Assembly (NCBI GenBank): GCA_964426895.1
Contig: CAYRSH010000004.1
Location: 1 to 51,478 of the forward strand
Source: Caldipriscus sp964426895
GTDB taxonomy: Bacteria > Hydrothermota > Hydrothermia > LBFQ01
Direction of reading: 5' to 3'
Length of the DNA stretch: 51,478 bases
Below the pieces are notes generated by a model, which saw only the letters and a list, made by a program, of their open reading frames with translations, was not told where the DNA came from and searched no databases. This document shows, piece after piece, positions 32,791-40,273 of the stretch. A program made the translations under genes and the position numbers. Position 1 is the first letter of the stretch; the number at the start of each line of letters is the position of its first letter.

Positions 32791-34662
32791 ATGATAGGTG
32801 ATGTGAAGGCTCAATACATAGACAACTGGCTACTGTATAGGAGACCCTTCGCCGATACTGTATTCCCGATAGAGGGTAGCGCCGATACACTGTTTGATGT
32901 GGTAGAAATAGCCCGGAGGTTTATAATAGTTGGCGAGACATTACGGGTAATACCGATGTTCAGTTATGTATCCGTAGGGACAAAGGTAAATGCTCCTGCC
33001 GTAGGTAGTGCTGGTATGCTCTTAGAGGTTGATAGGTTTGGTTTCTTTATAAGGGACAAAGGGTACAAAGAACCATCCACTGATGAACCCACTTATAACA
33101 TATCGGGTTTTTATACCATATTGCCTTTGTATAGGATATTTAGCCCAAGACCTGGACCAATTAGGCTAATAACATTGCAAGGTTTTCTTGTTGGTGGGTA
33201 TAGGGCGAATATATGGCCACCAAGCCCTTCCGATGCATTGCTTATGAGATTAGACCCTTATGGGAATATAGTTTGGTCATACAAGTATGGGACGGATACA
33301 AGCGATGAAAAGATTATAAAAATAATAAGGGATGGGATTTTATGTTGCGATCCTTTTGGGACTGCTTTACCTTATCCCTACGCCATGGTGGGTTATACCA
33401 CATTAAAGGGTATTCCCGAGGGTCCTCCCACAAATGGGTTGGATGATAAGAACTTTCTATTTATGGCGGTTGATAGTTTGGGGGATGTTGTAAAGGCTTG
33501 TGTTTATGGTGGCGATGGGGTTGATGTTGCCACATATATTGAGAAAAACCCGCAAGGTGGTTTCTTCATAGTTGGGTATAGCAACTCTTTCAGCAGTAGG
33601 TATGGTGTCCTTTTGTTAAGAGTAAGGGATGATTGTAGGGTTATGTGGTCAAGGTTGTATTTGGCGCCGAGCGGTCATTTATTCCCCTATGCTGTAAGGA
33701 TTGACGGACAGGGAAGGTTGGTTATAAGCGGAACATATAGGCCGTATTTAAGCACAACCGATGGTATAAAATCTTTTGTCTTTCAAGTGGATACGGTGTA
33801 TGGTAATATTATTAACCAAAAGATGTTTGTACTATTTGATGCTAGGGGAGAAGATGTTGATACTTTACATACCTATGGATATGAAATAACCATACTTCCC
33901 GACGGTAATTATGCCTTTGTGGGGAATGCCACACTATATGAACCCTTTGATAACCAAATCCTTCTATTTTTATCTCAGCAACCAACCCAACCTTTGGCCG
34001 TAGAAAGTTGGTCAAGGGCTTATATAATAAAGTTAAACCCTGCTCTTGATACCCTGTGGGTAAGGCAATATAGGCGGAATTATGACAAATCCTTTGCCGA
34101 GAATTCCCTAACAGCCCTATATGCCGTATATCCTCAACACGCCGGTGGAATATTGGGAGTAGGTCAAATAGGAGAACGGGGGTCCATTCCTTTTATCCCA
34201 GATACCGTATTCCCATATATTGTTAATGTAAGGTCATCGGATGGTAAGACGGATGAGGATTTAACACTCGGGGATAGTTGTTGGGACGAACATATAGATG
34301 TAGATTTCACAAACCCCGGCTTTATTGGTTATCCAGTGGATGTTGTGAGGGAAGACCTACCACTCACAAAAATACCCGTAAATATGATAGTTTATGAGTT
34401 TGAGGATAATGCTTTCCTTCCACGCTGTCCGGGATCGGGCCTCTTTCGTGCCAGTTGTGGCGGGAATAAACCCATTTCGCCGGAGGTTGAAAACATAAAG
34501 GGGGATGTTTATGTTTTTGGTGAAGGAGATGTTAAATACGAGGTTTATACCCCCGATGGTAGGCTTTTGAATAGGGGTTATGGTAAAAAGGTGTTTATAA
34601 AGAAGAAGGGGGTGTATATCATACGCGCTAATGGTAAAAGCAAGGTTATAATCAGGAGGTGA
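32791..34662 (+). CDS. Secreted beta-propeller-like protein with sorting tail; 5' end possibly phase-variable
   Basis: 623 residues from the ATG at 32791, but that start has no RBS and cuts into a signal peptide. Upstream in the same frame lies L-I-I-L-A-M-I-G-D-V-K-A|Q, and an out-of-frame ATG at 32760 joins it if the G9 tract has eight bases, giving M-V-R-G-G-L-I-I-L-A-M-I-G-D-V-K-A with a V-x-A cleavage site. Repeats such as L-R-L-D-P-Y-G-N-I-V-W-S-Y-K-Y-G and G-G-F-F-I-V-G-Y-S are typical of delta-60/propeller-like secreted proteins. The tail (Y-E-V-Y-T-P-D-G-R-L-L ... G-V-Y-I-I-R ... K-V-I-I-R-R) is the Por/T9SS type. First gene of a three-gene operon. Confidence 0.7.
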   Translation: MIGDVKAQYIDNWLLYRRPFADTVFPIEGSADTLFDVVEIARRFIIVGETLRVIPMFSYVSVGTKVNAPAVGSAGMLLEVDRFGFFIRDKGYKEPSTDEPTYNISGFYTILPLYRIFSPRPGPIRLITLQGFLVGGYRANIWPPSPSDALLMRLDPYGNIVWSYKYGTDTSDEKIIKIIRDGILCCDPFGTALPYPYAMVGYTTLKGIPEGPPTNGLDDKNFLFMAVDSLGDVVKACVYGGDGVDVATYIEKNPQGGFFIVGYSNSFSSRYGVLLLRVRDDCRVMWSRLYLAPSGHLFPYAVRIDGQGRLVISGTYRPYLSTTDGIKSFVFQVDTVYGNIINQKMFVLFDARGEDVDTLHTYGYEITILPDGNYAFVGNATLYEPFDNQILLFLSQQPTQPLAVESWSRAYIIKLNPALDTLWVRQYRRNYDKSFAENSLTALYAVYPQHAGGILGVGQIGERGSIPFIPDTVFPYIVNVRSSDGKTDEDLTLGDSCWDEHIDVDFTNPGFIGYPVDVVREDLPLTKIPVNMIVYEFEDNAFLPRCPGSGLFRASCGGNKPISPEVENIKGDVYVFGEGDVKYEVYTPDGRLLNRGYGKKVFIKKKGVYIIRANGKSKVIIRR

Positions 34663-34665
34663 GTT

Positions 34666-36180
34666 ATGTTAATGTTGTTAAGTTATTCGTATGTTAGCCC
34701 GGTGATACCGGGTGGTTGGGCTTATGGCTCTTGGCAAACATATCAAGGGAACTTGGATTACACGGGTAGGCAGGCGTTAAGGGGTAATTTGAGTGTGGGG
34801 AGGTTTGTGGTTAGAAGTGATACTTTTGTGGTGGGGTATGTTCATAACACCGCCGTTCAACCAACAATACTACCCTTTGCCCAAAACACATTCATAATAA
34901 CCTTACACCATATTTTTCGGTATGTTGAAAACAACAGGCTGGATACAACCCATAATTTTGGACCCGATAACTTTGCCCATATTTTCATCGTATCAAAATG
35001 GCAAGGGTCGTATTTGGAAGTGTTCGGGTATAAAAAATTAGGAGAAAACCTTGAAGAAGGTGCCCTCACTGGATACGATATAGACACCGTTTTAGGGCGT
35101 TTGAGTAATAGCCATCTTTTGGGTAGTGGTGTTTGTTCTGAATCATATCCAATACCAGCAATAGATGATGTAAACGGCGATAGCCTTGTAGAACTTGTGC
35201 ATGCTATAAATAAATCATTCGGTTCCTATTATAGGAGGGGAATTGCCGCCCTTAGGAGGCCGGGATTTATGTTGTGGTTTTCCGTAGAGGATACATCAAC
35301 ATTTTGTGAGCCTATACAGGCATTAACATCTTCGGATATAGACGGAGACGGGATAAAGGAGATACTGTTCTTGGAGACCTGTCCTGAGGGTTTTAGGAGG
35401 GTTGTTGCCCTAAGCGGTTTGGACGGCTCCATTGAATGGAAAGGGGAAAACAGGATATACAACCCTTTACCGAAATACGGCTATCCCTTGGTAATGACGG
35501 ATGATATAAATAACGACGGGTATAAGGAGGCGATAGTAATATTGGACAAGGTATATGTATATGACCACGGAGGTAATTTACTGTGGGATAGGGATTTAGG
35601 ATTTGCGATGACATGGAACGGTGCGGTTGGAGATATAGACAGGGATGGTGTTGTTGAGATATTGGCTTACAGCGGATACAACATATACGCCCTTGATGGC
35701 AGGAATGGGAATATAAAGTGGAGTAAGTTTTTGGGATATGATTCACCCGTAAGCGGTTCCGGTATAAATATAGCAGACATAGATCCAACGCCCGGATACG
35801 AGGTATTGGTACCTTTAAGAATGGAAGGGTTAAAGGTATTGGACGCCAACGGGAATTTGCTTTGGGATTACAGGGGTGGGCAACTTTACGGTTTTTCGGT
35901 GGGGGATGCCGATGGTGATGGTTGCAGTGAGATTGTGGGTGTTGAGGATGAAACGGGTGATTATAGGTTCAGGGTATTTGTGATAGATGCGTTGTCAAAC
36001 ACGGGGAATTGCGGTTCAAGTCTTGAAGTGTTGGAGGATAGGGAAGATAAAGCACCGCTTGAAGGCAAGATATACGACATAAGCGGCAGGCTTATAAAGG
36101 TTGGTGATTTAAAGGGCTTAAAGAGGGGTATATACTTTATCAAGGGAAAGGGTGGAATAAGAAAAGTGGAGGTTAGGTAA
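34666..36180 (+). CDS. Secreted FG-GAP/VCBS repeat protein with sorting tail
   Basis: 504 residues with a good AGGAGGTGA upstream of the ATG. Residues 1-12 are a very short hydrophobic leader. At least five calcium-type D-x-D/N-x-D-G repeats occur: D-D-V-N-G-D-S, S-D-I-D-G-D-G, D-D-I-N-N-D-G, G-D-I-D-R-D-G and G-D-A-D-G-D-G, each followed by an E-I/E-L strand, the pattern of an integrin-like propeller. The C-terminus is I-Y-D-I-S-G-R-L-I ... R-G-I-Y-F-I-K ... V-E-V-R, a Por-type tail. Only three bases separate it from the upstream gene. Confidence 0.78.
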   Translation: MLMLLSYSYVSPVIPGGWAYGSWQTYQGNLDYTGRQALRGNLSVGRFVVRSDTFVVGYVHNTAVQPTILPFAQNTFIITLHHIFRYVENNRLDTTHNFGPDNFAHIFIVSKWQGSYLEVFGYKKLGENLEEGALTGYDIDTVLGRLSNSHLLGSGVCSESYPIPAIDDVNGDSLVELVHAINKSFGSYYRRGIAALRRPGFMLWFSVEDTSTFCEPIQALTSSDIDGDGIKEILFLETCPEGFRRVVALSGLDGSIEWKGENRIYNPLPKYGYPLVMTDDINNDGYKEAIVILDKVYVYDHGGNLLWDRDLGFAMTWNGAVGDIDRDGVVEILAYSGYNIYALDGRNGNIKWSKFLGYDSPVSGSGINIADIDPTPGYEVLVPLRMEGLKVLDANGNLLWDYRGGQLYGFSVGDADGDGCSEIVGVEDETGDYRFRVFVIDALSNTGNCGSSLEVLEDREDKAPLEGKIYDISGRLIKVGDLKGLKRGIYFIKGKGGIRKVEVR

Positions 36181-36181
36181 T

Positions 36182-37528
36182 ATGCTTTGGGGGTATGTTA
36201 TAGGTGCGGATGTTGGTATAAAGTTCTACAACGGGAGGTTCTTAGGGGTTTATGCGTATGGAAATTACCCCCATATAACCTTTTTTGAAGCGGATACAAA
36301 TCTTAACATTATCTGGAAGAGGACATATACTTCCGCGGACACGACATTTAGATGGGGTGGTTCCGCACGGGTTAAAGGCATTTATATGGACGATAATGGG
36401 TATATATACACCATATATGTGGGCAGGATGCCGCCCTATTACTTTGATTATCCCGTGGTTTTAAAATTTGACACCTTGGGAAACCTTATATGGTGGAAGT
36501 TGTACAATTGGGATAATGTTGAAACTCGGTTTGCTTACAAAATTCCAAGCAATTTAATAAAGAACGGTTTAATAGTAGGTGGGGCGGTTTATCCGGAAGG
36601 GTGGGATACCACATGGAAATCCCATATGGCGGTTATGAAAATTGATACATCGGGGGGTGTAGTATGGGCTAAAACATACGGCCGGGATGTTAGGATTCTT
36701 GGTTTTGCGGCAAGTGTGGTGCCAACGGATAGTATTGGAAGCGGTTATTACCTCATAGGTGCGGAAAGTGATTTAATATTGGGGAGGTTGGATGCAAATG
36801 GCAACCAAATTTGGTTTAAAAAGTACATATCATCGGATTACATAGCCCCTGCCTTGAATTCCACCACAATTGTGGGCGATAAACTGATATTCGGCAGTGG
36901 AGACGGCTCGGCGTACAATTTAATAAAAATTGACACAACGGGAATACCCCATATGAGAAAGTATATACAACCATACACACTCGTTGAGGCCGACCTGGAC
37001 AGATGGGAGTGGAGGGGCGGTTATATATACGCACAATTCCGCTTAGTGGCTTTTGATACAAACTTTAACCTTTTAAGGGATACCGCAATAAATAGGGCAA
37101 GGGTTTTGGAAAATTTGGGTGGTTGGTATGTTGCCAGGAGGTCGCACTTAGGCGGTTATACAATACTCAAAGTTAATTCTTCCCTTCAAACCTGCGACGA
37201 TACGATAACAAAGGAATACATATACACGGTATCGGCTACCATGCCTTCCGTAATTGATTATACCGATTCCTTGATAATCATGGATTGGACAACGAGGATA
37301 AACACTATAAACATACCCTTTTTAGAAGTTTTACCCGATACTATAACCTTTGAACCCTATTGTTCCATCAAAATAACGGAAAACCTTAAAGAACCGAAAA
37401 GCAAAACCATTGAAATCTATGATGTTTCCGGGAGGTTGATTTACAAAGGCGGCAAGAAGCCAAACTTAGAGAGAGGGGTTTATTTTATCAGGAGGGATGG
37501 GAAGGTTTTTAAAGAAATCCGCAGGTAA
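36182..37528 (+). CDS. Beta-repeat protein with sorting tail, third gene of the operon
   Basis: 448 residues. Repeated units such as L-K-F-D-T-L-G-N-L-I-W-W-K, M-K-I-D-T-S-G-G-V-V-W-A-K and R-L-D-A-N-G-N-Q-I-W-F-K resemble the first gene of the operon. The tail reads I-E-I-Y-D-V-S-G-R-L-I-Y-K ... R-G-V-Y-F-I-R-R. It carries the sorting tail but no clear signal peptide (M-L-W-G-Y-V-I-G-A-D-V), and an in-frame stop ten codons upstream prevents a longer start. The start codon is one base after the previous stop. Confidence 0.7.
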   Translation: MLWGYVIGADVGIKFYNGRFLGVYAYGNYPHITFFEADTNLNIIWKRTYTSADTTFRWGGSARVKGIYMDDNGYIYTIYVGRMPPYYFDYPVVLKFDTLGNLIWWKLYNWDNVETRFAYKIPSNLIKNGLIVGGAVYPEGWDTTWKSHMAVMKIDTSGGVVWAKTYGRDVRILGFAASVVPTDSIGSGYYLIGAESDLILGRLDANGNQIWFKKYISSDYIAPALNSTTIVGDKLIFGSGDGSAYNLIKIDTTGIPHMRKYIQPYTLVEADLDRWEWRGGYIYAQFRLVAFDTNFNLLRDTAINRARVLENLGGWYVARRSHLGGYTILKVNSSLQTCDDTITKEYIYTVSATMPSVIDYTDSLIIMDWTTRINTINIPFLEVLPDTITFEPYCSIKITENLKEPKSKTIEIYDVSGRLIYKGGKKPNLERGVYFIRRDGKVFKEIRR

Positions 37529-37536
37529 TACCCTCT

Positions 37537-37542
37537 TATAAT
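37537..37542 (+). promoter_or_regulatory. -10 element of the heptose kinase gene
   Basis: TATAAT ends 8 bases before the ATG at 37551. Confidence 0.6.
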
Positions 37543-37550
37543 CCCCACTT

Positions 37551-38450
37551 ATGAATATAGCGATTATAGGGGATGTTATGCTTGACGAGTATGCCTTTGG
37601 GAGTGTTGAAAGGGTTTCGCCGGAAGCCCCTGTACCCATATTCTTATACAAAAGTAGTAAGTTTTTACCCGGTGGTGCGGCAAATGTCGCTTTAAACTTG
37701 GTAAAGTTGGGTGTAAATGTTTATTTATACGGAATAGTGGGGGATGATGAGGACGGGGATAAGTTGATAAACATATGCGAAAGCCTTGGAATAAACTTCC
37801 GCTTTCATAAGGGTAAGTTTAGGACATTGAAAAAAACCCGTTTATTGTCAAAACATCACCATGTTTTAAGAATAGATTACGAGGAAAAATTCTTGGAAGA
37901 TGATGCCTACGACCTTTTGGATTTAATAAAGGTGGATGTAGATGCGGTTGTAATATCAAACTACGATAAAGGCACCGTAATCCCCGAAACTTTGCGCCTG
38001 ATTAAGGAAAAGTTTGGCGATAAGTTAAAGGCGATAGACCCAAAGTCCCTTTTATGGGAATCTAAGGGCTTTGATATAATAAAACCCAACCTCAGCGAAC
38101 TTTCAAGGGCATTGCATAGGGATTTGAGGAGTGTTGAAGATGTTCTTGAAGGTTCCGCAGAAGTATTTAACAAATTGAATCCGGAAGCCTTGGTATCAAC
38201 CATGGGGGATAAGGGGATGTGGGTGATCACAAGGGATAAAAAGGTGCATATTCCCGCATACAAAAGGGAGGTTTATGATATTACGGGTGCTGGCGATACG
38301 GTTCTCGCTTGGGTTGTGTGGGGAAGGTTAAAGGGATATGATTGGGAAACCATTGGGAAACTATCCTCAAAGGCGGCGGCCATAACCGTTTCAAAACTCG
38401 GGGCGTATGCGCCCACATTGGATGAGGTTTTAAGGGAATTCCCGGATTAA
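37551..38450 (+). CDS. PfkB-family kinase, HldA/RfaE1-like (heptose-7-phosphate kinase)
   Basis: 299 residues. The N-terminal G-D-V-M-L-D-E-Y and E-R-V-S-P-E-A-P-V-P are hallmarks of the heptose kinase domain of HldE. P-G-G-A-A-N-V-A and the catalytic D-I-T-G-A-G-D-T near the end are PfkB signatures. It lacks the cytidylyltransferase half, so it is the HldA form. It would phosphorylate D-glycero-D-manno-heptose 7-phosphate for LPS inner core. The last four bases (TTAA) give a TAA to genes on both strands. Confidence 0.88.
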   Translation: MNIAIIGDVMLDEYAFGSVERVSPEAPVPIFLYKSSKFLPGGAANVALNLVKLGVNVYLYGIVGDDEDGDKLINICESLGINFRFHKGKFRTLKKTRLLSKHHHVLRIDYEEKFLEDDAYDLLDLIKVDVDAVVISNYDKGTVIPETLRLIKEKFGDKLKAIDPKSLLWESKGFDIIKPNLSELSRALHRDLRSVEDVLEGSAEVFNKLNPEALVSTMGDKGMWVITRDKKVHIPAYKREVYDITGAGDTVLAWVVWGRLKGYDWETIGKLSSKAAAITVSKLGAYAPTLDEVLREFPD

Positions 38451-39307
38451 ACAAAAATAACCGTTTTATCCTCAACAACCTCGTATTCCGCGGGTGTATA
38501 ACCAGCAAACTCCCCCTCACATTCAACGGGTATATTCGGCGTAAAAACTTTTAAACCCTTAGCATCAAACTCCCTTATTTCTTTTATCCTCAAGTGACTC
38601 CCGTTATACACCCTCGGGAAATAATATACAAACTTATAAACCGGAACATATTCAACCACTATAACCTTGGTCGGTCCAGTGATTGAAGAGTTTGGGGAGA
38701 TTTTCATACCCCCACCGAAATACGGAGAATTTGCAAATACAACCATTATAATATCCCCCTCGTAATATTTACCCTCTACCTCCATATTAACCCTTAAAGG
38801 CTCCAATTCGTACAATGTATTCAACACACCTATCGCATATCCCAACCTTCCAAACCTCCTGAGACCGTCAAAACTATAAGCCACCTTGGCCCCAAAACCC
38901 AAATCCGAAACCCCCACAAAATACCTATAACCTTCGGAAGTTTTGAGGAGAACGGGATTAACCCTTTTGATGTTAAACCCCAATATTTCATCAAACCTTT
39001 CAACCGGCTTCCTCTTAACACCCAAACTCCTCGCGACATCACAACCGGTACCTCCAAATATGGGGGCTACGGGTAGTTCAATCTTGTAATCAATCATCCC
39101 GTTTACAACCTCGTTTAATGTTCCGTCCCCACCCGCCACCATTATAACATCTCCCCTTACGGATTTTACCAATTCCCTTGCATGCCCCCTCCCCTCCGTG
39201 TAAAATGTCTCATAAGCATATCCGTATTCCTCTACCAAGTTTGAGAACTTTTTATAAATCTTTAAACCGGATCTGGCAACCGGATTAACAACAAAACTGA
39301 ACCTCAT
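38447..39307 (-). CDS. Diacylglycerol/sphingosine-kinase-type lipid kinase (YegS/DgkB family)
   Basis: 286 residues. The nucleotide-binding signature G-G-D-G-T-L-N-E-V-V-N-G is near residue 59, preceded by V-N-P-V-A-R-S-G at 8-15 and followed by G-T-G-C-D-V-A-R-S-L. The C-terminal beta-sandwich contains F-G-G-G-M-K-I-S-P. It probably recycles or makes phosphatidic acid from diacylglycerol. Its ATG overlaps the ispH stop by four bases. Confidence 0.88.
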   Translation of the reverse strand: MRFSFVVNPVARSGLKIYKKFSNLVEEYGYAYETFYTEGRGHARELVKSVRGDVIMVAGGDGTLNEVVNGMIDYKIELPVAPIFGGTGCDVARSLGVKRKPVERFDEILGFNIKRVNPVLLKTSEGYRYFVGVSDLGFGAKVAYSFDGLRRFGRLGYAIGVLNTLYELEPLRVNMEVEGKYYEGDIIMVVFANSPYFGGGMKISPNSSITGPTKVIVVEYVPVYKFVYYFPRVYNGSHLRIKEIREFDAKGLKVFTPNIPVECEGEFAGYTPAEYEVVEDKTVIFV

Positions 39308-40233
39308 GCCAAGACTTCGCTTGGTAGTGCAAACTTAACATTTTCTTTAATCCAGCCCAATTCCTCCACACTTTCCCCGCCCATGCTTAAAAGTTTCCAA
39401 ACAACACGCCTTACAAGGCTTTCTGGTGTTGACGCCCCGGAGGTTATCCCAACTGCGGAAACACCTTCAAGCCACTTGGGATTTATATATGTTTCATCCT
39501 CTATGAGGTATGCCCTTTTACCCTTCTTCTCCGCAACTTCCCTTAACCTATTGGAATTTGAACTCTCCTTAGAACCTATAACCAAGATTAAATCCGATAC
39601 CTCGGCTAACCTCTTTACGGCGTCTTGCCTGTTTTGGGTTGCATAACATATATCGTCCGCCTTTGGTAGAACGATGTTCGGAAACCTCCTTTTTAAAACC
39701 TCAATTATTTCCTTGGTATCATCTACGGATAATGTGGTTTGCGTGGTTAAGGCCACTTTATTCGGATCCGGGACCTCAACCCTTTCCGCGTCCTCTATAT
39801 CCTCAACCAGTATTACCTTATCCGGCGCCTCCCCCATCGTACCCTCAACCTCAACATGACCACTATGCCCCACAAGGATTATCGTATAACCCTCAGAGGC
39901 AAACCTCCTAACCTCTTTATGAACCTTATTAACCAATGGGCATGTGGCATCTATAACCTTTAAATTCCTCTTCTTGGCATCTTCCCTAACCTTTGGGGAA
40001 ACCCCATGCGCCGAGAAAATAACAATTGAACCCTCCGGAATTTCATTCACATCCTCAACAAATATAGCCCCCTTCTTTTTCAAATCCTCAACCACATACC
40101 GGTTATGGACTATCGCATGCCTTACATATATAGGGGGGCCAAAAATCTTTAAAGCCCTTTCAACTATTTCAATAGCCCTATCAACACCCGCACAAAAACC
40201 CCTTGGATACGCCAAATAAATTTTAAACCCCAT
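39304..40233 (-). CDS. ispH: 4-hydroxy-3-methylbut-2-enyl diphosphate reductase
   Basis: 309 residues. The three Fe-S cysteines are in R-G-F-C-A-G-V-D (C14), D-A-T-C-P-L-V near 96, and D-D-I-C-Y-A-T-Q-N-R-Q near 196. V-H-N-R-Y-V-V, S-A-H-G-V-S, T-T-Q-T-T-L-S and the S-S-N-S-N-R-L motif complete the active site. It makes IPP and DMAPP in the last step of the MEP pathway, so this organism uses MEP isoprenoid synthesis. TAGAAT ends 7 bases before the ATG. Confidence 0.96.
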   Translation of the reverse strand: MGFKIYLAYPRGFCAGVDRAIEIVERALKIFGPPIYVRHAIVHNRYVVEDLKKKGAIFVEDVNEIPEGSIVIFSAHGVSPKVREDAKKRNLKVIDATCPLVNKVHKEVRRFASEGYTIILVGHSGHVEVEGTMGEAPDKVILVEDIEDAERVEVPDPNKVALTTQTTLSVDDTKEIIEVLKRRFPNIVLPKADDICYATQNRQDAVKRLAEVSDLILVIGSKESSNSNRLREVAEKKGKRAYLIEDETYINPKWLEGVSAVGITSGASTPESLVRRVVWKLLSMGGESVEELGWIKENVKFALPSEVLA

Positions 40234-40240
40234 AGACTGT

Positions 40241-40267
40241 ATTCTAAGGTTGAAACAACCTTAAAAT
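40241..40267. promoter_or_regulatory. Divergent promoters with a perfect inverted repeat, ispH / TPR gene
   Basis: ATTCTA (40241-40246; TAGAAT for ispH) faces TAAAAT (40262-40267) for the TPR gene. Between them TAAGGTTG-AAA-CAACCTTA (40245-40263) is a perfect 8-bp inverted repeat. The -10s end 7 and 6 bases from their starts. Confidence 0.65.
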
Positions 40268-40273
40268 TCCCTC

